Under the pieces are notes generated by a model. That model had not been told where the DNA came from. It worked only from the letters and a program-made list of their open reading frames with translations, and ran no database searches. This document shows positions 45,775 to 55,849 of a stretch of 64,000 nt of DNA, piece after piece. Made by a program: the position numbers and the translations under genes. Every line of letters starts with the position of its first letter. Positions within the stretch are counted from its first letter, which is position 1. This stretch comes from Iodidimonas nitroreducens (GTDB taxonomy: Bacteria; Pseudomonadota; Alphaproteobacteria; Sphingomonadales; Rhodothalassiaceae), in contig BAYV01000006.1 in NCBI GenBank assembly GCA_000710935.1, positions 1 through 64,000 on the forward strand, written 5' to 3'.

Positions 45775-48700
45775 TCAGAAGCTGTAGCGAATACCAACCT
45801 GCAAGCGCCAGATGGTTGATTCCACATTGATATTGCGGTTCGGATTGAACCCGAAAGCCGATGTATCCGAGCCACCGGGATTGAAATTGCTGAAAACGAA
45901 TTGCGAACCATCCGCATTCAGACCGGCATCCAGAACGGGGACGCCTTCAAACACATCGCCCCGATCGAAAGACTGGAACACATTGGCACCGCTATCGATG
46001 AAGTTCAGGAAGTTTTCGATATCAAAGAACAGCTCGAACTTATGGCCGCGCCACGGTGTTGGCAGATCCTGCTGGAAGCGCAGATCAAGATCCTTGGTCC
46101 AATCATCGCGGAAGGCATTGCGCGGTGCAATCTGACCGGCATATTTGCTCAGACCCGTTTCATCGAGGAAGTTGAAGAACGCATCAAGTGTCCCTGCTGA
46201 TTGCAGAGCCGAAAGATCAACACGGGGATCATTCGGGCCGGATGGCACATAGAACAGATTGCGTTCTTCATTATCGCTATCACCAAACAAAGTGGTTGGC
46301 GTGTTGTTATCGAACACGAAGCTGAACGGACGACCGCTGCGCGCTTGGAAGAACACGCTGAGCGTGCTGCTCAGATCTTCAAAGAAATCATGGCTGAAGG
46401 TCGCTGCCACAGTGATATTGTGCTTATTGGCAAATTGCGACGATGCAAGCTCGGGATCATTGATATTCGTCAATGCGATTTCTTCAAAGTTCGATGTCGC
46501 TGTGGAGCTTGTGGTTGGATTCTTCACCTTGGCATCCGTGAAAGCATAGCCAAAGTTGAAATCAAACCGGGCCGGGCGATTAAAGACGGTATAATCCCAG
46601 CTATTATTGAGCAACAAGGAGATCGACGTGGTGCCGCCTTCTTTGCCTTTGGTATTGGTGAGAAGGATATCCTGATCATCGCCACCGGCATCACAAGGAC
46701 CGCCCTGCGCCGTATTCCCCGAAAAGCCGATGCGCGGCCCAAGGAAGGAGGCATTGCAACCCGGAAGCAGCGGATCAACGGCATTGAACAGCAAGCGGCC
46801 ATCAGGGGCAAAACCAACCGGGGTCAGGGTCAGATCCACGAAATCGGCTGAATTGCGACGACGATCATGGATGATGTCGAAATCGACCCGCCAATTATCC
46901 AGAAGACCCCCCACAGCGCCATTAAAATCGGTGAAGTGGGTGAAGCCCCAGCTTCCGCGAACCACCGACGGCAGCTTGAAATTGGGATCAACCGCATCCA
47001 CACGTCCATCAGCGCCCGTGGCTTGGGCGATCTGTGCCTGAGCCAAACAGGCAGGCGTGCCCGTGAAATTGCCATTGGCATCAATCACCTGAAGATCGGC
47101 TGCGGTGCAAGGCGAATCCTGGCTGGTTGGGGTGATCGAACCAAAGCCAATTCCGGAACCGAAGTTCGAGAAGGCATTCGAGAACCACACGGTCGGATCA
47201 CCGCCCGAGAAGATGCCCGCGCCGGCCCGGAAAGTGGTTTGGCCATAGAAATCCCATGGCGCTTCATAGGTGATGCCAAAGCGTGGCAGGAAGATATCCA
47301 AGCCATCGAAAGCCTGATCATTGGCGAAACCAAAGCGATCGACAAATTGCTGGCTGACCCGCGGATTATCCGACGATGTATAGAAATCATAGCGCAAGCC
47401 AAGCAGGAAAGTGAGATCGTCAGTCGCTTGCCATTCATCCTGCAGATAAAGGGAATGAATGGAGCGTGAGAAATTCGCCGCCGCATCATTGATATCGCCG
47501 GTGAATGAGCCATTGCCCTCGATGCTTGATGCCCGACCGGCCTGCAGATCTTCAATCGAATCGAAGGTGATGGTGCCGGTGGCATCGGTGACAAACAGAT
47601 TGAATACATCGATCTGATCGAGTTCATAACCGGCGGTGATCTTATGCGCACCGGTCAGATATTCGGCATTCAAACGAAGCTGGTTGATCTGGGTATCAAG
47701 GGCATTAGCAGAGCGGAATTCACCCGGACCTGACAGCAATGTGCCCCCCGGCGTATCGACAAAAATACGCGGAACAGGATTGGCATCCTGCGCTTCGCCG
47801 CCACCAACAGGATCCTGGGAATCGGTATTATCAGTGCGGGAAACCCAGAATTCCGTGGAAAGCTTATCGGTCCATTGCGAGAAAACGCGAACGGAATAGG
47901 TTTCAATTTCGCTGCCTTCTTCCAAAAAGTTATTGCGGAAGGCAAAATCATTCCCGAAACCGAAATCATCCTGCTGCTCAAAGGTTTCACGCAGGCGGGT
48001 ATAGGTACCGGCAACACGGTGATCATCATTGATAAACCAATCGAGACGACCAAGAATGCGGCGATTATCCCGCGCAAGGCTACGCGCAATGCCTAATGTT
48101 TCGATACCGAACTGATTTTCAAGAATGCCTTGTACCTGCTCCACCTGGGCAACGGTCGGACCTTCTTCGGTGCCAAAACCGCCACCAATGGGGCCATTAT
48201 CCTGAATGCCGGAATCATCGGCTTCTTCATAGGCGACATAGAAGAACAGCTTGTCCTTGATGATCGGGCCACCAAGCTCGGCACCCCAGTTTTTATCTGT
48301 GAAAGGATCGGTAATGGCCTGCTCGCCATCGATCCGCTCGCCGGTCAGATCGTCATTGTTGAAAACGAAAAAGGCCGAGCCATGGAAATCATTGGTCCCG
48401 GATTTGGTGACGATGTTGATATTACAGCCGGTAAACTGGCCATATTCAACGCTATAGGGCGCAAATTCCACCGATGTTTCACGCACCGCATCGAAGGGGA
48501 TCGGCATGTTATTGCGGCTGGGCAAACCCGACGCATTCAAACCAAAGCCATCGGAAGCGCGCACCCCATCGATGGTCACGCTGTTGAAGCGATTATTCCC
48601 GCCCAAACAGGAAATGGAATCGTCATTGCCTTCATTGATGCTGACGCGGGGATCGATCCGAATAATATCGCGGAAATCGCGGCTGATCGACGGGAAGGAT

Positions 48701-49161
48701 TCCAGCGTTTCGAGACCAAAAGAGCGGCCCGGACCAATCGCCAGCTGGCTCATCACAATGGGGGCTGCCGTGACGACGATTTCTTCCATCTGACCCGAAG
48801 TGAGGGAAATCGACAGATCTGCCATCTGCGAAATATTGAGGAAAAGTCCCTCGATGCGCTCGGCACGATAGCCGCTGCTCTCAACCGTCACCGTGTAGGG
48901 ACCACCGGTTTCCAGACCCGTTGCGGAAAAGCGCCCCTGAGCCGATGTTTCTGATGAGATCGTTCTGCCCGTACGACTATCGGTGATGCTGATCGCCGCA
49001 TTCGCCAAAGGCTGACCCGATGGATCGGTAACAACACCCCGAACGCCTGATGTCGTTTGCTGTGCTTCAACCTGCTGGGCCACCATCATGGCGGGCAAGG
49101 ATGCCGACAGCAAAAGCAGTGCTTTCGCAGCCCCTAGATAATTTTGTCTGAACCTCTTCAT
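45775..49161 (-). CDS. TonB-dependent receptor with carboxypeptidase-like N-terminal domain (Oar-like)
   Basis: Outer-membrane active transporter of 1128 residues. After a signal peptide (residues 1-34, ending VEAQ) comes a carboxypeptidase regulatory-like beta sandwich (GVRGVVTDPSGQPLANAAISITDSRTGRTISS, ~38-120), then a TonB-box-like EEIVVTAAP, plug and long 22-strand barrel ending in an aromatic residue (QVGIRYSF). This architecture is that of Oar-like receptors. The substrate is unknown; there is no siderophore gene nearby. GGAGGGA precedes the ATG and a strong terminator follows the stop. The neighbouring phosphatases (PhoD, class C) suggest but do not prove a role in phosphorylated-nutrient use. 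Confidence 0.88.
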   Translation of the reverse strand: MKRFRQNYLGAAKALLLLSASLPAMMVAQQVEAQQTTSGVRGVVTDPSGQPLANAAISITDSRTGRTISSETSAQGRFSATGLETGGPYTVTVESSGYRAERIEGLFLNISQMADLSISLTSGQMEEIVVTAAPIVMSQLAIGPGRSFGLETLESFPSISRDFRDIIRIDPRVSINEGNDDSISCLGGNNRFNSVTIDGVRASDGFGLNASGLPSRNNMPIPFDAVRETSVEFAPYSVEYGQFTGCNINIVTKSGTNDFHGSAFFVFNNDDLTGERIDGEQAITDPFTDKNWGAELGGPIIKDKLFFYVAYEEADDSGIQDNGPIGGGFGTEEGPTVAQVEQVQGILENQFGIETLGIARSLARDNRRILGRLDWFINDDHRVAGTYTRLRETFEQQDDFGFGNDFAFRNNFLEEGSEIETYSVRVFSQWTDKLSTEFWVSRTDNTDSQDPVGGGEAQDANPVPRIFVDTPGGTLLSGPGEFRSANALDTQINQLRLNAEYLTGAHKITAGYELDQIDVFNLFVTDATGTITFDSIEDLQAGRASSIEGNGSFTGDINDAAANFSRSIHSLYLQDEWQATDDLTFLLGLRYDFYTSSDNPRVSQQFVDRFGFANDQAFDGLDIFLPRFGITYEAPWDFYGQTTFRAGAGIFSGGDPTVWFSNAFSNFGSGIGFGSITPTSQDSPCTAADLQVIDANGNFTGTPACLAQAQIAQATGADGRVDAVDPNFKLPSVVRGSWGFTHFTDFNGAVGGLLDNWRVDFDIIHDRRRNSADFVDLTLTPVGFAPDGRLLFNAVDPLLPGCNASFLGPRIGFSGNTAQGGPCDAGGDDQDILLTNTKGKEGGTTSISLLLNNSWDYTVFNRPARFDFNFGYAFTDAKVKNPTTSSTATSNFEEIALTNINDPELASSQFANKHNITVAATFSHDFFEDLSSTLSVFFQARSGRPFSFVFDNNTPTTLFGDSDNEERNLFYVPSGPNDPRVDLSALQSAGTLDAFFNFLDETGLSKYAGQIAPRNAFRDDWTKDLDLRFQQDLPTPWRGHKFELFFDIENFLNFIDSGANVFQSFDRGDVFEGVPVLDAGLNADGSQFVFSNFNPGGSDTSAFGFNPNRNINVESTIWRLQVGIRYSF

Positions 49162-49691
49162 CGTGTCATTCCCTCCTGCTTTACATATTTTATGGGCAGT
49201 TAATCGGACGCAGCCTTTGCCCTTGGCTTCGACGGACCATGCACAGAAGCTTTTGCAATTCTATGACAAAGCCCACAGGTTTTATGATCAGCCTTTTATT
49301 TTTATAACCGTTTGGTCAAGTTATCTTGCAAAGTCGTGTGCTTACAACGCTTTTTTCGGACCTGGGCAAGGACTAAAAAACAATTTGATGCATGATATTT
49401 CAGCCGAAAGCAGCGCAGGACGATCCGTATCTCGCGAGGACCTTGAAAAATTTCTATGAGAAAACATAAGCTTGTGTTTTCAAACGCCCCTTCATTGGGA
49501 ACAAATTGTGCGCCTGACTTGTTGCAGCGCAATAAATATTTTGAGTATTTGATCAAGGATGTTCTGAAAAGTTTAAAACGATGTGTTGTAAAATTCACAC
49601 AGATGCGCGCGCACAGAGTCTATAATCTCGAAAAGGACGAGGCCGGGACCAGACAGGCCTGCCCATTCACTGAAAAACGGGAGGAAGACCA
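49162..49691. other. 530-bp divergent gap between TonB receptor 1 and PhoD
   Basis: No convincing gene. Two open frames exist but have no ribosome-binding site or recognisable features. It should contain both promoters; the inverted repeat at 49573-49598 and a TATAAT at 49621-49626 are the clearest elements. Confidence 0.6.
49573..49598 (+). promoter_or_regulatory. Inverted-repeat operator candidate, copy 2
   Basis: TTAAAAC-gatgt-GTTGTAA followed by AATTCAC. Shares both arms with 18706-18732 and lies 94 nt before the GTG of the PhoD gene. Confidence 0.4.
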
Positions 49692-50801
49692 GTGAAATTT
49701 TCTATTAATCATCTATTTGCAATCAGTTGCTTCATGCTGGCAGGCATGATCCCGCATCAACTCAGGGCAGAGGATGGCTTATCGGACCGCGCACCCTTCC
49801 CTGCTGAAAGCAGCGCCATCAGTCGAATCGCTTTTGGCTCTTGTGCCGATGAAACCCGGCCACAGCCCTTTTGGAACAGCATTGCGGCACAAAATCCTGA
49901 TCTGTTTCTGTTCACAGGCGATAATGTTTATGCCGACCAATATAAAGGCGAATGGATCAGGGAACCGGCTTTAGAACCCATCAGCTACGCCTATGCGCTT
50001 TTGGGCGCCATCCCCGAATTCAAGGATTTTCGCCGATCTGTCCCCATCATAGCCGGCTGGGATGATCATGATTATGGCTTGAATGATGCCGGTGCCGAAT
50101 TCCCCTTAAAAGAAGGCTCCAAAAATATCATGCTCGATTTTTTTGGAGTGCCAAAAGATGCACCGGTGCGCCAGCGTGATGGGCTTTATCATGCCCGCAT
50201 CATGGGGCCGGTGGGGCAAAGGGTTCAGATCATTTTTCTCGATACACGCTGGTTCAGATCCGATCTGCGGCCCACCGATGAACGCGGTGCGGTGGGAAAA
50301 GAACGCTATCTGCCCGATCCCGATCCTGCCAAAACCATGCTGGGAGAAGCGCAATGGACATGGCTGGAACAGCAACTCCAAAAGCCTGCCGATCTTCGGA
50401 TATTGGTATCGTCCATTCAGGTGCTGGCCGATGGCCATGGCTGGGAAGGTTGGCACAGCCTGCCTCTTGAACGGCAAAGGCTTTATGATCTGATCAACGA
50501 CAGCGGCGTCTCATCCCTGCTCATTTTATCGGGTGATCGCCATGTGGGCGGGCTTTATCGGCGCGATGATATTGCCGCTTTTCCGCTTTATGAAATCACC
50601 TCAAGCTCGCTTAATCTCAGCTTTGCCAAAGGCCCGGTTACCGAAACCGGCCCGCATCAGATGGGGCAGCTTTATGGGCCGGAAAATTTTGGGATGATCG
50701 AAGTGGATTGGGATCGGCGCATTCTCAGCTTTGATCTACGCGATATGGCTGGCGATCCCGTGCGGGGCATGACCATTGCTCTCGATGATCTGGCGCCTTG
50801 A
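49692..50801 (+). CDS. phoD: PhoD-family alkaline phosphatase, exported
   Basis: Phosphodiesterase/phosphomonoesterase of the PhoD family (369 aa). The GTG start has GGAGG 7 nt upstream. A signal peptide (FAISCFMLAGMIPHQLRAE) directs export. Metal-binding motifs are IAFGSCADETRPQPFW, LFTGDNVYADQYKGEW, IAGWDDHDYGLNDAG and LSGDRHVGGLYR. It is convergent with the TetR gene and shares an inverted repeat in its upstream region with the asparaginase-family gene; a Pho box was not identified. Confidence 0.85.
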   Translation: MKFSINHLFAISCFMLAGMIPHQLRAEDGLSDRAPFPAESSAISRIAFGSCADETRPQPFWNSIAAQNPDLFLFTGDNVYADQYKGEWIREPALEPISYAYALLGAIPEFKDFRRSVPIIAGWDDHDYGLNDAGAEFPLKEGSKNIMLDFFGVPKDAPVRQRDGLYHARIMGPVGQRVQIIFLDTRWFRSDLRPTDERGAVGKERYLPDPDPAKTMLGEAQWTWLEQQLQKPADLRILVSSIQVLADGHGWEGWHSLPLERQRLYDLINDSGVSSLLILSGDRHVGGLYRRDDIAAFPLYEITSSSLNLSFAKGPVTETGPHQMGQLYGPENFGMIEVDWDRRILSFDLRDMAGDPVRGMTIALDDLAP

Positions 50802-50862
50802 TGAGCAGCAATTTGGGCCCTGATCTTTTCTGAACCGCCCCGCACCGGCTTGCCATTAAGAT

Positions 50863-51501
50863 TTACAGCCTTTGCAAGCCGGTGCCGCGCAAAACCAGCT
50901 GCACCAGATCTTCGGTGGCTTCGATAAAGGCGCGGTCGCTCATCGGAGTTTCTGATGCTTCTGGGGATAGCTTTGAAATCTGCCAATCATGGGTCGCATG
51001 ATAATGCGTGCTCGCCCAGATCATATGGAACAAAATGGCCGGATCGAGCATGGGCATCTTTGCCGCAGTGATCCAGCCTTCGATCTTTTGGCAATGATCG
51101 GCCAGCCACGCCTTTAAAGGCTCCATCACATCATCGGGCAAATCCTGGCCCCGCGATGCGACCGCCATCCCCCACACCCGCAGGGCATCCGGGCGGTTAC
51201 GCGCCAATTCCATATGGCTGACCACGAAATCGCGCAGGGCTTCCGCCGGTTCAGGATTGCGATCAAAAGCTGCACAAGCCTCTATAACCGCATCAAAAAC
51301 CCCGGCCATCACCCGCTGATAAAGGCGCTTTTTATTGGCAAAATAATAATGCACATTGGCTTTCGGCACGCCCGCCGCTTCGGCGATACCATCCATGGTC
51401 GCCCCACGATATCCATATTGGGCAAAGACCTGTTCCGCCGCCTGCAAAATATGCGCTTCATTGGCACGACGGATCTGCTCTTTTGGATTTCGTAGCGGCA
51501 C
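50863..51501 (-). CDS. TetR-family regulator, RutR-like
   Basis: TetR/AcrR transcription factor of 212 residues. The N-terminal helix-turn-helix reads ILQAAEQVFAQYGYRGATMDGIAEAAGVPKANVHYYFANKKRLYQ, and the C-terminal ligand domain (DFVVSHMELARNRPDALRVWGMAVASRGQ, PAILFHMIWASTHYHATHDWQISKL) matches the RutR/YcdC group, in which uracil or thymine is the ligand. It begins with GTG. It lies behind the receptor gene and near the pyrimidine degradation operon; a matching palindrome at 54152 lies in that operon's control region. It probably controls pyrimidine catabolism. Confidence 0.85.
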   Translation of the reverse strand: MPLRNPKEQIRRANEAHILQAAEQVFAQYGYRGATMDGIAEAAGVPKANVHYYFANKKRLYQRVMAGVFDAVIEACAAFDRNPEPAEALRDFVVSHMELARNRPDALRVWGMAVASRGQDLPDDVMEPLKAWLADHCQKIEGWITAAKMPMLDPAILFHMIWASTHYHATHDWQISKLSPEASETPMSDRAFIEATEDLVQLVLRGTGLQRL

Positions 51502-51689
51502 AATCCCAAACCCTTATCCCATAAATTTAAATGAGCGCCCGGGATCATCCTGATCCTGGTTCAGGGCCATTAGGCACTCACCAAACCAGAGATAAGCATG
51601 CGGTGTTACAGCCATATTTCATTGATATGACAGCTTGGCTATAAGCCTGTTTTCATCAATCTCGATCAAAACCCTCATAAAAAACTCTC

Positions 51690-51726
51690 ATAAAAAACCC
51701 GGCCCCCTTTTGATGGGAGGCCGGGT
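51690..51726 (-). terminator. Terminator after TonB receptor 2
   Basis: On the minus strand ACCCGGCC...GGCCGGGT (8 bp plus extension) is followed by a T-run (TTTTTT), just after the stop of the receptor gene. Confidence 0.78.
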
Positions 51727-51757
51727 ATTTGTAACGCAAAAGCGAATGGAGATCAGA

Positions 51758-54085
51758 TCAGAAACGCTTGTTGAATTTCAGCCCGAATTCGCTGCGATCA
51801 TTGTTCAAGATCACTTCGGTAAAGCCGGAAAAGGCCTGATCAAGGCGGCCCACATCATATTTCTCGTTCCAGACATTGTCGCCATAAAGGGTTGCCGACC
51901 AGTTATTGGCCAGATTTTCATAGCGGATCGAGAAATTGAGCAGATCGCGGGCATCGAGCTTATTGAGCTCATTATTGACCGATTGCCCAAACATGGTGCT
52001 GCGATAAGAATAATCAGCCCGCATGGTGATCATATCGCCATTTGGCAGCACGAACTGATATTGCGGGCCCACATTGACTGTCCAGTCAGGGGTCAGCGCC
52101 GGGGTATCGCCCACAGCCACGCCCTGAGTGCCCGGATCAATCCGCTTGATTTCGCTATCCAGATAACCAACCGAAGTATTGAGCGAAAAACCACCAAACT
52201 GGAAGGTGTTTTCAAGCTCGAAACCCAAAGCTTCTGATTTCCCGGCATTGGCGGTAATGGTCACAAAACCTGCCGCCGAAGGGCTGGAAAAGGGCAAGGC
52301 CAGATCGGTATATTCAGTAAAGAAGAACGCGACCGACGATTGCATGAAATCAAAAGGCTGCCCCTTGAAACCAAGCTCGTGATTGCGGGCTGTGGTGGGA
52401 TCGAAATTGACGAAGGTATTCGGCCCGCCAAAGGGACGCGGGGGGAAACCGCCGCTTTGATAGCCTTTGGATTCAGCAAAATACACATTGAGATTTTCGG
52501 TCAGATCATAAGTAAGGGACGCATTCCACGTGATCTCATTCCAATCTTCAGACCGGAACACCCGCTGTGCGGAACCTGGTGTGCCATTGCCCGAGCCAAC
52601 GGGCGGTGCCAGAAACCATGGATTATTGGTGAACAGCGCATCGGCGCTCTTTTTATCATAGCTATAGCGCAGCCCGCCCGAAAGCTTCAGGCGATCCGTA
52701 ACCCGATAGCCCACATGGGCAAAAGCCGCATAGCTGTTGGTTGTTTGATTGATATCAAAGGTATCGCCCGGCGTGATGAAGGTATTGGGGCCGGAAAAGG
52801 TATCACCTTCTTCACGGAAATAATAAAGGGCGCTGACAAAATCAAAACGACCGATTTCACCATTCAACTGTGCTTCGATAGAAACCTGATCCGCTTCGCC
52901 GCTTTCCGGGAAAGATTGAAAATCCTGGAAGGCCGCATCATCATCCAGGCCACCCGTATAGGATGAATGACGGAAGCTCGCCAGAACCTTGGTGCTGAAC
53001 ATGTCATTGATGATATAATCGGCGGTGAGCGAGGTCCCGAATCCAGAATTGGACTGATTGAGCAGATTGCCCTCAGCGGAATTGGTATCATCGGGATCAG
53101 CCGCAATATCGCTGGCTTTCAAAGGACCGCCGGCCAGATCAACCGCCGGGCCAGTGGGATCGGTGAAAAAGCCCAAACCGGTTTCCGCAAATACGCCGGG
53201 CTGATCAAGGCCGGGAATGATTTCTGCGGTCATGGGCGATTGGCCATTTTCGCCTTCCACCATATCAGCCGTCCATAAAAGCGAGAAACGATCATTCACC
53301 TGCCAATCAAGGGCCACACGGCCCGAAGCCTGGAACAATTCGCCCACCTGCCGGGTTGGCTCCACCACATTCAGCGCCTTACCAAATCCATCGCGGCGGG
53401 TGATGTTGCCTGAAGCCGACATGGAAATATCTTCGGTCAGCTTGAAATTGCCATAGAAATTCGCTGCCACGCGGGCTCGCGTACCGCCCTGCAGGCCAAA
53501 TTCGAAATGATCCTCATCCCCCGGTTTTTGAGTGATGATATTGACCGCGCCGCCCAGGGTATTACGACCATAAAGGGTGCCTTGGGGGCCGCGCAGCACT
53601 TCGATGCGTTCGATATTCACCAGATCGAGATTGGCCCCCATCTGCCGCCCCAGATAGACCCCATCCACATAAACCCCAACGCCGGGATCGGTGGTGATGA
53701 TATGATCCTGCAAGCCGATGCCGCGAATGAAAATGGCGGCATGGGCAGGATTGCCAACCCCAAAGCGGGTGACATTCAGATTGGGCACGGCCCGATCAAT
53801 ATCCGCCAAACTATCAATGCCGCGCATCTGAAGATTTTCGCCAGACAGCGCCGTGATCGCCATGGGGGTGGAATACACCCCTTCCGAACGCCGCTGTGCC
53901 GTCACCACGATTTCTTCCAAAGAGAAAACCTTGGGGCCATCGGCATTATCTGCATTTTGCGCCATGGCCGAAGAACCACCAAATAGCGCCGATAAGGCAA
54001 CGGATGCCAGCAATGCCTTGCGAGCCGATGATCCTTTTTGCCGCGCTATGGGGCCGTGATCGCCTGTGTTTAAATAGGTTTTCAT
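51758..54085 (-). CDS. TonB-dependent receptor (candidate pyrimidine/nucleoside uptake)
   Basis: Outer-membrane TonB-dependent transporter of 775 residues. Signal peptide (ARKALLASVALSALFGGSSAMAQ), a TonB box EEIVVTAQ, plug domain with VLRGPQGTLYGRNTLGGAVNIIT, and a barrel ending NNDRSEFGLKFNKRF with a terminal Phe. GGAGG lies 7 nt before the ATG. It is transcribed divergently from the preT operon with which it shares a RutR-like operator, so uptake of pyrimidines, nucleosides or nucleotides is inferred; the substrate is not known. Confidence 0.88.
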   Translation of the reverse strand: MKTYLNTGDHGPIARQKGSSARKALLASVALSALFGGSSAMAQNADNADGPKVFSLEEIVVTAQRRSEGVYSTPMAITALSGENLQMRGIDSLADIDRAVPNLNVTRFGVGNPAHAAIFIRGIGLQDHIITTDPGVGVYVDGVYLGRQMGANLDLVNIERIEVLRGPQGTLYGRNTLGGAVNIITQKPGDEDHFEFGLQGGTRARVAANFYGNFKLTEDISMSASGNITRRDGFGKALNVVEPTRQVGELFQASGRVALDWQVNDRFSLLWTADMVEGENGQSPMTAEIIPGLDQPGVFAETGLGFFTDPTGPAVDLAGGPLKASDIAADPDDTNSAEGNLLNQSNSGFGTSLTADYIINDMFSTKVLASFRHSSYTGGLDDDAAFQDFQSFPESGEADQVSIEAQLNGEIGRFDFVSALYYFREEGDTFSGPNTFITPGDTFDINQTTNSYAAFAHVGYRVTDRLKLSGGLRYSYDKKSADALFTNNPWFLAPPVGSGNGTPGSAQRVFRSEDWNEITWNASLTYDLTENLNVYFAESKGYQSGGFPPRPFGGPNTFVNFDPTTARNHELGFKGQPFDFMQSSVAFFFTEYTDLALPFSSPSAAGFVTITANAGKSEALGFELENTFQFGGFSLNTSVGYLDSEIKRIDPGTQGVAVGDTPALTPDWTVNVGPQYQFVLPNGDMITMRADYSYRSTMFGQSVNNELNKLDARDLLNFSIRYENLANNWSATLYGDNVWNEKYDVGRLDQAFSGFTEVILNNDRSEFGLKFNKRF

Positions 54086-54463
54086 GTGATTTCCTCCCTT
54101 GATGATGATGGCGCGGCGCTGAAAAAATGGCTTCGAAATTCTGCCGTAACGTTAACCAATGGTTAATGCCGCAACATTCAGACATGTCTTTTGTCCTAAA
54201 CGCTCACAAAAGCTTTATCAATATTTTATCAACAGGATAAAGTTTGATCGAAATAATTTTTCAAACATGTTGCATTTATGCTTCATATTGAAATTTTATT
54301 GATCAATCAGTTTATGACATTATTGTCATATTCTGATCATTCGGACAAAATTTTCTTGATCAATGCGCCCACATATCTGATGCTTGATCCAAAGATGGTC
54401 ACAAGCTTGGATAAGAGACTGCACCAAACAGCTTGGGGCCGGCATAAAGGAGCTAGAATCGCC
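54086..54463. other. Shared promoter region TonB receptor 2 / preT operon
   Basis: A 378-bp divergent region. Contains the palindrome listed below, a second palindrome AGACATGTCT (54180-54189), and an A/T-rich stretch with GTTTGA...TCAAAC inverted hexamers (about 54243-54266). No gene was found in it. Confidence 0.65.
54152..54166. promoter_or_regulatory. RutR-like operator
   Basis: TTAACCA-a-TGGTTAA, a perfect 15-bp palindrome differing from the RutR consensus TTGACCAnnTGGTCAA by one base per arm and a one-base shorter centre. It lies between the divergent receptor and preT genes, next to a locus encoding a RutR-like regulator. Confidence 0.6.
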
Positions 54464-55849
54464 ATGCGCAAAAAACAGCTATCGCCCACCCACAAGCGGG
54501 ATATGGATATCGAACGCGCCTTCAGCGATCTGCATCCCCCGCTCGATGCGGGTGCAGCTTTTATCGAAGCCAGCCGCTGCCTTTATTGCTATGATGCGCC
54601 CTGCATCAATGCCTGCCCCACGGCCATTGATATCCCCACCTTCATCCATCAGATTCGCACCGATAATCTGGATGGATCGGCCCGAACCATTCTGGATGCC
54701 AATATCATGGGCGGCACCTGCGCCCGCGCCTGCCCCACCGAAATTCTGTGCGAAGGGGCCTGCGTGCTGAACAAAGGCGATGAAAAACCCATCCGCATCG
54801 GGGCTTTACAAAGGCGCAGTGTGGATCATCTGATGGATAAGGTCGCCAAAAATGGCACCCATCCTTTTCAGCGCGCCCCCCAAAGCGGGCGCAGGCTGGC
54901 AGTGATCGGCGCGGGGCCCGCGGGATTATCCTTTGCCCATCGTGCTGCCATGCTGGGCCATGATGTGACGGTCTATGAAGCCCGGCCCAAGCCCGGCGGG
55001 CTGAATGAATATGGCCTTGCCGCCTATAAGATGGTTGATGATTTCGCCCAGAAGGAAATTGATTTCCTGCTCGGCATCGGGGGTATCAGCATCAAATATG
55101 GTAAAAAACTGGGGGAGGATTTCAGCCTTTCCGATCTCAAGAAACAATATGATGGAGTTTTCATCGGCATCGGCCTAGGCGGCTCGGGCACTTTGGGCAT
55201 TCCCGGTGAAGATCTCGATGGGGTGGAGCCCGCCCTCAGTTTCATTGAACATTTGCGTCAGGCCAAGCAGAAATCCCACGTCAAATGCGGGCGTCATGTG
55301 GTGGTGATCGGCGGCGGCAATACCGCCATTGATGCAGCTATCCAATCCAAAAAGCTGGGGGCCGAAACGGTGACGCTGGTTTATCGCCGGGGTGATGACA
55401 GCATGAGTGCGACCGCCTGGGAGCGCGATCTGGCCCGGCTCAATGATGTTCAGATCCGCACATGGGCGCGCCCCAGTTCCATCGGCGGCGATCAAAAAGC
55501 CGATCATATCATGTTCGAGCGAACGAAAATCATCGATGGCAGGCTGCAAGGCACAGGCGAAACATATCGTCTGACCGCCGATCTCATCTTAAAGGCTATT
55601 GGCCAGAAAATGCTGCCTTTGGGGCTTGGTGATCTTCAGATCAAAAATGGCCGGATCGTGGTTGATGACCAATATCAAACATCGATGCCCGGCATTTATG
55701 CAGGCGGCGATTGTATCCAATCAGGTGATGATCTGACCGTGCAGGCGGTGCAGGATGGCAAGCTGGCAGCCTTGGCAATCGATCAGGCTTTAACACGGAA
55801 TGATGCGCAGCCACCGGTGGCGGCCCATTCCGGCAAAGGGGGTGCATGA
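54464..55849 (+). CDS. preT: Dihydropyrimidine dehydrogenase subunit PreT
   Basis: NAD(P)H-oxidising FAD subunit that supplies electrons for reduction of uracil or thymine to the dihydro form. The ATG at 54464 (MRKKQLSPTHKRD) follows AAAGGAG. The N-terminal Fe-S region has CLYCYDAPCINACPTAIDIP and GGTCARACPTEILCEGACVLN. The FAD/NAD domain has AVIGAGPAGLSFAHRAAMLGHDVTVYEAR and VVIGGGNTAIDAAIQSKKLGAETVTLVYRRG. 461 residues. Its stop overlaps preA by the ATGATG. First enzyme of the reductive pathway. Confidence 0.93.
   Translation: MRKKQLSPTHKRDMDIERAFSDLHPPLDAGAAFIEASRCLYCYDAPCINACPTAIDIPTFIHQIRTDNLDGSARTILDANIMGGTCARACPTEILCEGACVLNKGDEKPIRIGALQRRSVDHLMDKVAKNGTHPFQRAPQSGRRLAVIGAGPAGLSFAHRAAMLGHDVTVYEARPKPGGLNEYGLAAYKMVDDFAQKEIDFLLGIGGISIKYGKKLGEDFSLSDLKKQYDGVFIGIGLGGSGTLGIPGEDLDGVEPALSFIEHLRQAKQKSHVKCGRHVVVIGGGNTAIDAAIQSKKLGAETVTLVYRRGDDSMSATAWERDLARLNDVQIRTWARPSSIGGDQKADHIMFERTKIIDGRLQGTGETYRLTADLILKAIGQKMLPLGLGDLQIKNGRIVVDDQYQTSMPGIYAGGDCIQSGDDLTVQAVQDGKLAALAIDQALTRNDAQPPVAAHSGKGGA

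Noticed and set aside
49163-49695. Two open frames between the TonB receptor and PhoD genes
   Set aside because: Neither has a ribosome-binding site or domain signature, and the second overlaps the PhoD start; both are treated as chance frames in a promoter region.
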